A DNA stretch of 64,000 nt from Pseudopyrenochaeta lycopersici (Eukaryota > Ascomycota > Dothideomycetes > Pleosporales > Pseudopyrenochaetaceae): contig NHZP01000013.1 of the NCBI GenBank assembly GCA_003313425.1, positions 248,001 through 312,000 of the forward strand, in the 5' to 3' direction. A model generated the notes under the pieces. That model was given only the letters and a program-made list of their open reading frames with translations. It was not told the DNA's origin and made no database searches. Numbering within the stretch: position 1 is the stretch's first letter; every line of letters begins with the position of its first letter. Positions 1 through 10,108 of the stretch are shown here, piece after piece. The translations under genes and the position numbers were made by a program.

Positions 1-1406
1 GAGTGTACCAGGTTCTCTCAGAGCGGGAGCACTAATGGGTATTTCGGTAAGGATTTCCCTACTAAGATCAGATACTGAACATGTAGCAAAACCGTGTAGC
101 AGGCAAACCTTTCTGACTTATAACATGTCCAGAATAAGCTCGAGTATATTTGTGATGTTCCCTCAGATGAATTCGCACTGGAACAGAACTGTCAGCACGA
201 CTATCTTGTTTCGGCTCAAGGTTCAGCTACAGACCCAGTAGATACTAGAATCTGCAGTGATGATCCAGCTCCATGGAACATACGCAACGCATGCATAGGT
301 CTGACGCAATACATGTGATAAATTCTAGATAACGGGGACTTATTAGTCGATTGCATCATGCTGATTGGTCTCGGATCACTCACCCGGCAAGACAAAGGCA
401 CTGGATCGCAAGCGTGTTGGCGTTTGACATGGCAGACCCTAGGCGTTTTTCGGCAGCGACGAAGTAACATGAGCCTAATCTCAGACTCACAAGCCGAGAA
501 GAGGGATCGGTGGGGCTTCCGGGGCTTTGAATCCCACCGAGGGGATCAAACTCCATCGAAACGGCTCCCAGAGCGCACATGAGCAGCACAAGACAGGTTT
601 CTAAGTTGAACAAAGGTCCATGCTCGTAATACTGCTGACAGTATTGACTGGCCACCTGCCGGCTGAGAATTGGATTTTTGATATTAACTCTTTTGAAAAA
701 CTGATCAACGAGCTGTTCGATATCTGATCGCTCTGTCGAAATATTGATTGACGTGGACGGATCCCAGGAACACTCTAAAGGCGAGCGGGACGATGACGTA
801 TTAGACTGGGTTAACAAATCATCGAGATAGGTGTACGCCTCAGAGCCGTGGAAATCTACAAATCTGAACCGTTGAAGGGGAGATAGAAGCTGTTCAAACA
901 CAGGCCATTGCAGAATTTTATCAGTCGCCGCTCTGAAGCTAGCGTCCAAATTTAGGGCGAATACAACACGCTCTGTGTCTGGAGATTCTTCGCATTCGGA
1001 GGGTGGTATGATGACTGACCGCATCTGACGGCTAGAGCTTGCTGGTGGCGACGAGAAGTTGAGAGATGAGGAAGGATGTATTTCCCTCACTAAAGTTTCA
1101 ATCACAGACAAACGATCAAGAATCCTCAATGATGCCGCATCAAAAGTTGATGCGTCCTGCCTGATGTACTCGCATGGGATTCCGATTTGCTGACAAGAAG
1201 AGCAAGTTGGCCTTAAATTGTCACTATAGCCCAGGCGCATCAGTAACATAGCCCATCATAATTGTTGAGAATAAAGTGCACTGCGAATAGAACTTGGTTA
1301 AGGCCTACCATTTTCGTTTCCTTTCGCGGCATGTCAAGCACGCTGCTACGGCTCGCCGACGAGGGTAACCGGTCTTTGGCAAGATACGCCTTTCTTTTCC
1401 ATCCAT
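1..1406 (-). CDS. Zn2Cys6 fungal transcription factor, 5' part (runs off the left edge)
   Basis: This is a nuclear regulator with an N-terminal binuclear zinc cluster and a fungal-specific transcription factor domain. I start it at the ATG at 1406-1404. Spliced exons are 1406-1309, 1223-384, 324-235, 177-109 and 61 to beyond base 1; the phases agree throughout. The zinc cluster is split by the first intron: CLTCRERKRK precedes it and CDNLRPTCSSC follows, giving C-x2-C-x6-C-x6-C-x2-C-x6-C. The middle domain shows the family signature around YFVAAEKRLGSAM, then IYHMYCVRPMHALRMFHGA and LFWTCYKSE. The 3' end lies outside the window, so its length is unknown. The target genes cannot be told from the sequence; no adjacent biosynthetic genes are visible. 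It could be a decayed copy, but I saw no frame break. Confidence 0.85.
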
Positions 1407-2982
1407 CGGACACGTGATTGGGTGCAGGGTATGATGGAAGGGATTGGTGAACTAACGATGCCATGTGGACGATAAAATGTCCGCTAGTACCGCCGGCTGA
1501 TGACGGCTAATCCTCGGTCTTAGTATTAGCGACCGCAGCTGAGCTCAAGACAGACAATATCTATCAACAACACTCAGCTGCTGAAATAGCCAAAAGCGTA
1601 CTGTGCTTTGAGCTACTCCGCTCCAAGATTGAGTTCAAAACATGTATGAGCCTGTCTTTCGCTATTTGAACTAGTGAAAGAGATAATACAGTAGTGATCT
1701 ACTAAATAGTATAGTTCTTGGACAGAAGAACAATAGTTACAGGGTGTTTAGTGTCCTCTTATTGTATCTATTAGCTCCTCTTCTTAGCTTAATAGCTGAT
1801 AAAATTAAGGTCTCAGTACTCTTCTGCATTCTAAAATCTATTTGAAGTACCAATAATCACACGTCACATGTATGCCTATATTTCGAAATTCACAAGACTA
1901 CTAAAGAATACTAATATTAATGTTTTTCTTTGTGAATTTAAAAACTCATGTAGTTCTTTAGGCAACTGGAGACTTGCGGTTGCGGCTTTATAAACTAGAA
2001 GCTTCACGTCAGTAGTTTCCTTTCCTGGATCGTAACACTGAGCCGCTACTGCTGCCATCAACGCCAACCTCCGTTTGAAGTTGCTACATCACGCGTCTGC
2101 CTCGGTCAATTACATTAGGTGACCTTTTGCCACCCTTAAAGCTTGTCGCCGCCTCAAGTCGCTGATTTGGCTAGCAAACTCGAGCCTAGTTTTCCTACTG
2201 GCCAGTCCTATTTTCGGAACACCAACAGTTGCTGTTTTCGGAAAATCAACCATTCCTATTTTCAGAACATCAACACTCACTTGGAGTAGCGCCAACCAGA
2301 TAAAGGAGGATGTTAACTCGTTATTCTAGAAGTGGAGATTGAAGCTATGGGAAGATAGTCAATGGCTAAATTCTTTTAAGTTTAATGAATCTATGTAATT
2401 ATTACGGCTTTTTAAGAAAATTGTGTAGATCATAACACTAATAAAGCAAGGCTTCAAAGAAATAAAAAAATTACCTAATTAAACGTACTCGACCAAAAGG
2501 TAGTCAGTTTTGAAAACTAGGTAGCCTGCATATCATTGTACGGGCCCAAATTCTTGGTGGACATAGTAGCCAATGACAGCGAAGATATTCAGCCACAACT
2601 GAATGCATCACAGTTTGCCGCGTGGCCGAGATATATGATGCACGTTATCTCACAGGACTGAACAACATCGCGCTGCTTGTTTTGTGGAAACCGCAATTTT
2701 TTATTTCTGAAAGCCGCACCTCTTTGTTTCTGAAAGCGGGGAGCCCACTTGGCACAGTCATAAGCTAAGGGAGTGGCGTGGCGATGTGTAATCAACAATT
2801 AAACTGAAGAACGCGGTTTATAAACAGAGGCAGATGGCGGAGATGCCGGTCCAAACCCTCAAACATTTCTCTTTTCAAGCATCGAAAACTCAGGCATTGA
2901 AAAGCCGTCATTATCTTTTCCAAATCTTGTCGGAACTAGTCATCCTAACACCACGCAAGTTATCGCGGTCAGCCTTCTATCC
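1407..2982. other. Gene-poor AT-rich interval
   Basis: I see no credible gene. The stretch is AT-rich with many stops in all frames. At about 2205-2275 there are three imperfect copies of a roughly 25-bp unit (pattern CCTATTTTCGGAACACCAAC and variants). At 2693-2735 a shorter unit (TTTCTGAAAGC) occurs twice. This could be a decayed transposon remnant, but no terminal repeats or transposase were recognised. The right end presumably holds the promoter of the gene starting at 2983. Confidence 0.5.
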
Positions 2983-4617
2983 ATGGTTCATTTCATATGG
3001 GGTGTCCTCCAACCATTTGGAGGTTTGGTTAGCATATTACGGCACGGTGTTAACATTGTGGTGGACGAAACGACTCATGTTACTCAAATTATAATCGCGA
3101 ACGCAGAACATCCCGCTGGAGATGCAATCAGCACAGTAGTGGATGTGGGAAAAAAGATTATTACTCCATTCATGTGTTTGGTAGACTGCATTGGTTATAA
3201 AAGCCGCATGATCAGAGCTACGACTAGCATATTCCGAGACGCCAAGGATGATTCAAAGAGGGGGCTCATTGAAGAAGTCCTCGAACTCTCCCCGCAACTG
3301 ACCAGCCCTGAGTTGATGCTAAAGACTGCGAAGTCAGTAACAAACATCTTCATCGACGCAGTGATTCATCATGCGAGACCGGATTCCATCATACGAGACG
3401 GTATCCTCAGCAACGATCCTGCCATGGTATCCTCTGGCATCGAACTGGCAACCTTCTTTGTTGATATTGTCGAACCTGTAAAGTGTTATATTCCAGCAGA
3501 CTCAGAGGAAGGAGCAGCTGAACAGGATAAAACACACGAGCAAGCTAACGAATTGGATTTCTCGAAGGCCATGAATAGACATGCTGCCATATGTCAGTTA
3601 CAGAGGCTGGCCAAGTCCATAATCTTCACCCTAACCAAGATGACGGCTAATGTTAATTTTGACAAGCTCGAGATGGGTATGACTGATGCAACCACACTGA
3701 GGACCGACTCAGTCTTAGGGAAAATCATCTCTAGCAAGCCATCGAACGATCTAATTGAGGTGAAAGATGAGAAATGGTTGTTTATCAATGGCGTTGCCGG
3801 AGAGCTCTACTGGCTGCGCCTGGCGTGCCAGAAGTTGGCAGACAGGTACTCAAGAGAAGTGGCGGGCATATTCAACAGAGGCGATGGCATCCTTTCGGAT
3901 TTGATTGAATGCGCAAACGAGAGGCGTGTCCGGGGAACAAGCACTACTGCAAGTCAAAAGAGGCATGTGCTGAGGACAAAAAGTAGCATTGTAGCACAGA
4001 ATGTGCTGAAGAAGGAGCTGGAAAAAGCATTGAAGGACGAAACAACTGCACATGTTGTAGTGATTGCTCATTCTCAAGGCTGCCTACTTCTACGTCTCGT
4101 TCTACAAGAATTACTCAATTCAGACCCTGCTGGAAAGGGAAAGATTCGGAAATCAATGCTAAATCGACTTTGCGTCTTTACATTCGGAAACCCGAGTCTG
4201 GACTGGAAACTTGATATAAGCCAAAACCACATCATGGAACTGCCTGACAATCAAAATTCTACGGATCTCCGCCACCTCAGTTCGCACACTCTTCGTACGG
4301 AGCGTTTCGCGAATTTGAAAGACTTTGTTGCAACACTAGGCGTCCTGAGAGACACAGATCTGGAAAGGCAGAAAAGCGGTTACCAGAGTGACTGTGTTTT
4401 TACCAACAGAGAGAACGACCGGATCGGCCATCTTTTTGGAACACAGTACAGACTTGACCCCAATCATTACAAGGACGAGAAAGGCCGAAACCAAGGAAAG
4501 CGTTCTTGGTTGCTTGCTTGTAGTGGTGGAATATCTATGAAAACAAGCATAAGTCGCCACCGTCACTTACAACGACCTTCGCTAAGGCAAGGCAATTGCA
4601 CAGGAAGCTCAAGTTGA
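2983..4617 (+). CDS. Alpha/beta-hydrolase-like (lipase-type) protein
   Basis: This is a single-exon ORF of 544 aa starting at the ATG at 2983. The second half carries a beta strand followed by a nucleophile elbow, VVVIAHSQG, at residues 357-365 (Ser364 in HSQG). Upstream, near residues 268-310, is a strand with FINGVAGELYW and then a segment ending DLIECANERR, as in fungal alpha/beta-hydrolase or DUF676-like proteins that bind a long substrate-recognition helix region. An N-terminal hydrophobic segment (about residues 1-35) could associate with membrane. The last 40 residues are basic and unlike the rest, so the true C-terminus may be altered by an unrecognised intron. Substrate and pathway cannot be inferred, and the neighbours give no functional hint. 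Confidence 0.6.
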   Translation: MVHFIWGVLQPFGGLVSILRHGVNIVVDETTHVTQIIIANAEHPAGDAISTVVDVGKKIITPFMCLVDCIGYKSRMIRATTSIFRDAKDDSKRGLIEEVLELSPQLTSPELMLKTAKSVTNIFIDAVIHHARPDSIIRDGILSNDPAMVSSGIELATFFVDIVEPVKCYIPADSEEGAAEQDKTHEQANELDFSKAMNRHAAICQLQRLAKSIIFTLTKMTANVNFDKLEMGMTDATTLRTDSVLGKIISSKPSNDLIEVKDEKWLFINGVAGELYWLRLACQKLADRYSREVAGIFNRGDGILSDLIECANERRVRGTSTTASQKRHVLRTKSSIVAQNVLKKELEKALKDETTAHVVVIAHSQGCLLLRLVLQELLNSDPAGKGKIRKSMLNRLCVFTFGNPSLDWKLDISQNHIMELPDNQNSTDLRHLSSHTLRTERFANLKDFVATLGVLRDTDLERQKSGYQSDCVFTNRENDRIGHLFGTQYRLDPNHYKDEKGRNQGKRSWLLACSGGISMKTSISRHRHLQRPSLRQGNCTGSSS

Positions 4618-4801
4618 AACTTTTACATACAGGCTGTTTTATAATTGAGATTGGTTTGACAGCTAAGCGGCTAGAAATTATAGTGTTAAGCTAAATGGAT
4701 CTATTCAAGTCTGAGTATCTTCATTTGCATTGCAGATTAGAAGAGCAACCTGTCGAGAACCAATAAATTCCCTTATGAGCGCTAGAAAGCTATTCACAAG
4801 C

Positions 4802-5527
4802 TTATAATTGGTAACAGTTGCACACTCCTGAAAAGCAAGCACAAGTTTGTGAGCAGCAATCCCCTGGACGTTCGAATATACATGGTTGACCGACGGGGGT
4901 GCAATTGCCACAAACTGTTGTCGTAGATGTCGGGGTCACTGTAACCGTCTGCCAACCTGTCAGGTCGTGGTTGCACATATATATCAACAGGCGAACTTAC
5001 TATTGCACCTGCAACTGCCGTGGTGGTTATTGTAGCCGTTGCTTTTGGTTTAATGCTTAAGCAGCTGCATGCTGACGATAACTCCGCCTCTTTGTACAAT
5101 TTTAACGCCGCTGGGATCGCTCCTTTGTTTGACCTAGCGTCTGCCTTATTACTGCGTTTATTGTTAGGTGATGCCGGCAATTGGCAGGTGTTGTCGGTGA
5201 CTTGGGCTGTCACAGCTGGAGCTGTTATGGTACTATGCCACGGTCATCCGATAGTCCCTCTCTTCAAAAGACTACGACATACGTGTACGGGGTCGTTGTA
5301 GCAGTGACCCGAATAGTGCTGGTTGAGGGAACGTGGAGAAATGAGCTGCAGAACGACGTAGCCGGAGCACCTAATGCCTTCACGACCGCGAGTACCCTAG
5401 TAACGGCTTTGCAGTTGACAGCGCGCGCAATGAGCAGCTCGCCATGTTCGGGCTGAGGAGAAGCGTGAGCACCGCTCCAGATGGTAATTGCAAAAATGAT
5501 GTTGAGAAGGGTTTGTATCACTTTCAT
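4802..5527 (-). CDS. Small secreted cysteine-rich protein
   Basis: The spliced protein is 207 aa from three exons (5527-5283, 5232-5001, 4948-4802). The start is the ATG at 5527, which gives a clear signal peptide: a short basic start, a hydrophobic core (LLNIIFAITIW), and AHA/SP near residue 20. The mature part has a CKAV...FCSSFL segment, Thr/Val-rich stretches and a middle ACSCLS segment. It ends in a dense cysteine tail (CGNC, CCSQTCAC, CNC). This layout is common in secreted fungal proteins with FCSSFL...CSCL repeats, and in candidate effectors. No enzyme motif is visible. Both introns have GT-AG ends and phase-consistent joins. A role at the cell surface or in host or competitor interaction is inference only. 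Confidence 0.7.
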
Positions 5528-6777
5528 TTTGCCACTCAATGCCAGGGGAGATATATTGGTAATTGGAGAATGATTTACGTGAAGTTTAAGTACATCTGCG
5601 TCCTTAGCTGCCGATTTCGCGTTCACGATCGGCGAGGCTCGAACATCATCTGGTCGTCATTTAGCGAGCTGAAAGAAGGTTTCCACATGCATCGTATTGG
5701 TACAAGTCTGCGACCCGATTTTCAAGACAAGAATCGGTGCAAGCATGCTCCCAAGACAAGGGTCTTGAAGCTTCCTAACCAATCAGTACACAGGCTTAGG
5801 CTAAAATCGCGGGGACATCTGTGTAAACCATGTGCGGGTTCGTTGTTTTGATCCACAACAGGTTAGCACCTGCATGTACATCGATAACAAAACAACACTA
5901 GAGCTCGATACGGTTTAGGTGTCGGCCACGTTTACCAGGCCGTGCCAGCAGTTGCAGTCCTGAGGCGACTTTGGTTTGATGCATTGCACCTGCTGCGAAC
6001 ATCCACTTCGGAATAGTCAATCACGTGCCTTGGCCACATCTGATGCAGTAGGAGATCAGCCTCAGGAAATTGCGTTGGCATTTCCTGTCATGTGGCTTCG
6101 GCACATCTTGGGGGACCGACAGCGTTTTTACAATCACCCTTCAATACGAGCCGAGTTCAACGCATTTGATTTCGACAGTACCACGGTTGGATGCGCACTT
6201 TTGGTTCAGCTTTCCTTCTATGCCCAATGCCGGGCTTGCTCGACTAGATTCTTTGGGAATAAGCTTTATCGATAGCTTGGCACAGCGTCCCCTTTGAAGA
6301 AGTAGATCGTGCCCTGGCGATCAGGCACGTAGGCCCACCAATGAATCACGGTACTTAGTGCGGGTGTAAATTTCGATGTGACGAAAGATTCCTGGTTTGG
6401 CTCAAACAACGATCAGCATGGCAAACATATGATCACGAAAGTGTGATCTGCATCAGCCTGCGCGGATCAATGATCAAACCCGCGGCTTTCCCTGTAGAGA
6501 TATAGATATTTGGTCAAGGTGAGAAAGTCACTATTATGAAATTGGTTTTATTTATTCAAAATATGTGACCAGGAAGCAGCGAAATAATATGGTTATTAGG
6601 CATCCCGAGCTCCATGCACAAAGTAGTGCTGCACCCATTTAGAGCATAATTTCCTCAGTCACGAACTCCGCGGTATTGAATTAAATCTAGTTACGTCTCT
6701 GGTCATCAGTTTCAGATGTTAATGCAGATTCGGTAGCTTTTCTGGACTCTGCATGTGCAGATAGATACAAGGTAAAT
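5528..6777. other. Intergenic, no supported gene
   Basis: This interval lies between two minus-strand genes and probably contains the promoter of the secreted protein (right of 5527) and the 3' end of the HET gene. Plus-strand reading frames near 5976-6297 lack homology signals, an intron pattern or a convincing start context. I see no repeat, RNA gene or regulatory motif here. Confidence 0.5.
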
Positions 6778-8982
6778 CTAGGCAAGCACGAGCGTCTTTA
6801 AAGGAACACCGCGAGCTTCGAGTGCCTCTAAGAGTAGCCTTGGATCAGAATTGATGATTCTGCCTGAGATTTTGTGCCTGTAGTGCTGTACGGAAACCCC
6901 AAGCCGTGACTCATCCTTCATTTTAATAGCCTCCCATTCGTCGCTGACAGAGCCCAGCCTGGGGTCTTGCCATTGACCCTTTTTATTTTCTGAGTTATAG
7001 AAACTCGGATTGACGGCGACTGCTGAATATGAGGTTTGTAGCTTGTTTGGATTACGAACGACTAATTCCCAGGGTGAAGGAAGAGGTCCGAGAATGCCTT
7101 GGCCCTCCATCAGACCATGCACATAGGTTGGCCCAACCACACGATATCTCGCGCCGTGCCCATTTTCAATGACTGGTCGTATTAAGACAGGATAGTTGTA
7201 GCCCAAAAGGACGCAGAGCCTGTCTCCAGGCTGTGCTGTTGTGGGGCCGCAGCCAAGATGGCCTTGATTTGTTATGAAGAGTTTCTCGAACCCTAGATGT
7301 GTCACTAATACTTGATACCAGATTTTGTATTTGCTTGAAAGATCGGGATTTAGAGTCCCAGAACCCTTGTTCAGAAAGCTGTTTACCTCTTGCAAAGATG
7401 GTATGACATCAAGATCCATCCAGCGATCGCGCAAGTCTCCGAGGGTCAATACCCACGAACATGCATCTAGGAAGGCCTGATCGGCTATAAAAAGATTAAA
7501 ACTGCCTGCATCAGAGCGAAGATCTTGTGCAAACTTGTAGTTGAGCCGCATGTCATCCACTAATGTTGGACCAGTAACAATGACTGTGTCTAGGAGTACG
7601 CCGACAACATGTAGTTCCCCCGGCTCTTTGTAAGATGCATATGCAGCTGTGAGGCTGCTCGCAAAGTTGTAGAACGAAATTATTCGCTCATATCCTAGAT
7701 CACTCAAGTCCGGAACCCAAGATGGGCGATTTAATACCCTATCCCTGCTAGACAATGAGCCTAGGAGAGCGAGGCGATCCGTAGCGCTGATGTAAGCCAA
7801 AAAAGACTGCGTGTAAATATCCTTTACTGGTAAGGTATACTGTGGCTCAACTCTGTGGGCAAAGCCTTGAGGAAGTAGGCCTAGTACAGCAAAAACCTTA
7901 TCTCGCGGATCACTACACTCGCATTTCGAGGCCATGTAGAACAGCTTATCGGAGTCAAGAACCTTAAGGTCGTTAGATAAGCGAAAGAGGTGGTCGATCT
8001 TACTTTGCAGAAATGGGGCTGAGAATTGAGGCAATCCAGCAGTATTGTAGTAGCATTTCAAGAAAGCCCGGCGAAGATGATACCAGAGGATTTCTTTGTC
8101 TCCACATTGAACGACTGAATCCCTGTTCGAGAGTTGTATTTCTTGCAGAACCCATAATCTTTCGAAGTACGGCCGTTGGATGAGTTGCGCAATAGCGGCC
8201 CATATCTCAGGGCTGAGAGTAATGTGATACTTCAAGTTCCACCAATCCCGTTCAGTGCAGTTTGGTGAAGGTAGATAACGGCCATCATTTGTATATTCCA
8301 GCTGCTTCCCAATGTATTCGAGCATTTCGAGTGCCAAAGAGGAGTCGTCTGCTGTTACTCCAAGCCAAATTATAACGCGGCTAGCAAAGGTGTAGATATG
8401 ATGCATGTCCTTGACTTGTTCGCCCCGTTCAGCCAGATCGTTTTGGTTGATGCAGATCGCATCAATCCATAAGTCACGCGGCGCCGCTCGATTTCTGAGG
8501 TGATAAAGCATGTTGAGAACATTGTGACCTACTTTTATCGTACAAGCTGGATCCAAGGGAGTGCGTTTGCTATCAACAACTTCGATCTCGACCGCGATAT
8601 CAATATTACCCCACGCGTAGGAGACAGCCTCAAATTTCGTGTAGGGCGCCTGTTCAGAAAATATAGGATCATCAAGTTGGACTTGGCTTGTGGCTGCAAC
8701 GGGCGAGTCCCAGGCTGTGTATATCTGCCCTTCCACTGGCTCGCAACAATAGATCGGTCTACCATCAAGCGTTTGAGAGACAGACCAGGTATCTGGCATA
8801 TTTTCTGCTGAAACGGCATCTTCCTTCGCTGACGCGGTGAAGGCAGCAGAGTACATCAAAGGCTGAAATAGGACATGCGATATCGAGATCTGGAGCGGAT
8901 CCTCCCAGCCACCGGGGTGCAATTGGAGAACGCGAATCTCATCACCATGTGCACCAAGTGGTTGATACTGATATGGCACCAT
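6778..8982 (-). CDS. HET-domain (heterokaryon incompatibility) protein
   Basis: This is a single-exon protein of 734 aa. I chose the ATG at 8982 because the longer reading frame upstream opens only with a TTG. The HET domain begins at about residue 117 with FEAVSYAWG, followed by LWIDAICINQND and a segment with VIIWLGV; these are the three conserved blocks of PF06985. A typical second half follows, with FERLWVLQEIQL, CSDPRDKVFAVLGLL and a C-terminal region ending in VVGPTYVHGLMEG. HET domains trigger programmed cell death during fungal non-self recognition, usually after activation by a partner or a sensor domain. None is fused here, so this is a stand-alone HET effector-type protein. It is divergent from the GHKL-HET gene starting at 10109. 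Confidence 0.93.
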   Translation of the reverse strand: MVPYQYQPLGAHGDEIRVLQLHPGGWEDPLQISISHVLFQPLMYSAAFTASAKEDAVSAENMPDTWSVSQTLDGRPIYCCEPVEGQIYTAWDSPVAATSQVQLDDPIFSEQAPYTKFEAVSYAWGNIDIAVEIEVVDSKRTPLDPACTIKVGHNVLNMLYHLRNRAAPRDLWIDAICINQNDLAERGEQVKDMHHIYTFASRVIIWLGVTADDSSLALEMLEYIGKQLEYTNDGRYLPSPNCTERDWWNLKYHITLSPEIWAAIAQLIQRPYFERLWVLQEIQLSNRDSVVQCGDKEILWYHLRRAFLKCYYNTAGLPQFSAPFLQSKIDHLFRLSNDLKVLDSDKLFYMASKCECSDPRDKVFAVLGLLPQGFAHRVEPQYTLPVKDIYTQSFLAYISATDRLALLGSLSSRDRVLNRPSWVPDLSDLGYERIISFYNFASSLTAAYASYKEPGELHVVGVLLDTVIVTGPTLVDDMRLNYKFAQDLRSDAGSFNLFIADQAFLDACSWVLTLGDLRDRWMDLDVIPSLQEVNSFLNKGSGTLNPDLSSKYKIWYQVLVTHLGFEKLFITNQGHLGCGPTTAQPGDRLCVLLGYNYPVLIRPVIENGHGARYRVVGPTYVHGLMEGQGILGPLPSPWELVVRNPNKLQTSYSAVAVNPSFYNSENKKGQWQDPRLGSVSDEWEAIKMKDESRLGVSVQHYRHKISGRIINSDPRLLLEALEARGVPLKTLVLA

Positions 8983-10108
8983 AGTAGCTTGGAGACGTAA
9001 AAAGTTATATGTATAGCACAATGGGAATTTAAGTGATTACCTGATATGTATTTCAAAGCGAATGAGAGATCAGAGAGAAGAAAATGTTGGGCTGTCACTG
9101 TGGGCTTGAGGCCCACTTTGAGGGGCTGAAGGCTTTCGAGGCACATGAACCTGCGAAAGCCACCAAATCTTTCAGCCCTGCAAGGCATACCAAGGCAGAC
9201 AACCTCCGCCCTATGCGGCAATGGGACTTAGTTACTATTATGATCAGCTGGTTAGCTAAATTTCTTTTTGCCGGAGCACTAACCTTCAGTAGATATTCTA
9301 AAAGCTAAAGGTAAAATGTATAGAACGTGGATTGCTACCGCTAGCCGCCAAAAGTGCACTAGGCCGCAAAACCTTACGGGGACAACGAGCTCCGGGAACA
9401 ACAACCGCCGGTTCAGAGGGGACGATGAAAGCACTCCAACTACTCCCTTTAAGGACAATCAACTACGACAATTTAGAAACTACTTTCAGACGAGAAAGTG
9501 GAAGTGGAGAACTCGAACGCTCGCAACACCTTCAGGCTGTAATTTGGCGCAGTGTCAAAGCCTGGCCGCTGCTTCGTGACAGCTCAGCCTCAGCAGGCAA
9601 CGCCAACCCCTCCTGTCAAAGGCTAGTCGTCTTGAACGCTCCTCCTACACACCTTCAGTATTCCAAGGCTAGAACTGATGCATTTTTTGAACTATTTCGA
9701 CAGTAAAGCTATTTCACAATACGCAACTGACTGTTGCTGTTGTCTAACGAGTAGCGTGTAGCTTCATTGGTAGTCTCGGGAGGTGTAGCGGCGCGCCCCG
9801 CGTTTTGCCCCGCGTTTGGTTAGGCGTCACTGTTCTGCTCGGCCGCAGCCCACGTCCTGCGAAAATGGACGCATTGGGGGCTGAGCGCGATCGTTCCGTC
9901 AGCGGTCGCGTCTGTGTACAAAACTATCTATCAGGCATCCATCCTAGCCTCGTGGTGGTTCACTTGACCTGTCCCACCTACCCGCAATATCTGCTGGTCT
10001 TGAATACCTTTCTTGCTTTCGCAATACATTTGTGCGACATTGTACAGCATGGACAATTAATTACAATTGGCGAGTCACAACTACCGTACTACACAGTCAA
10101 ACCCAGGC
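8983..10108. other. Divergent intergenic region between two HET-domain genes
   Basis: The region separates the minus-strand HET gene from the plus-strand GHKL-HET gene and should hold both promoters. Around 9796-9820 there is a GC-rich stretch with a 10-bp direct repeat (CCCCGCGTTT twice, 2 bp apart). Reading frames at 9316-9706 and 9805-10161 show no recognisable protein features; I do not call them genes. Confidence 0.45.

Noticed and set aside
5444..5851. Plus-strand frame opposite the secreted protein gene
   Set aside because: It is antisense to a signal-peptide exon with good splice support and has no features of its own.
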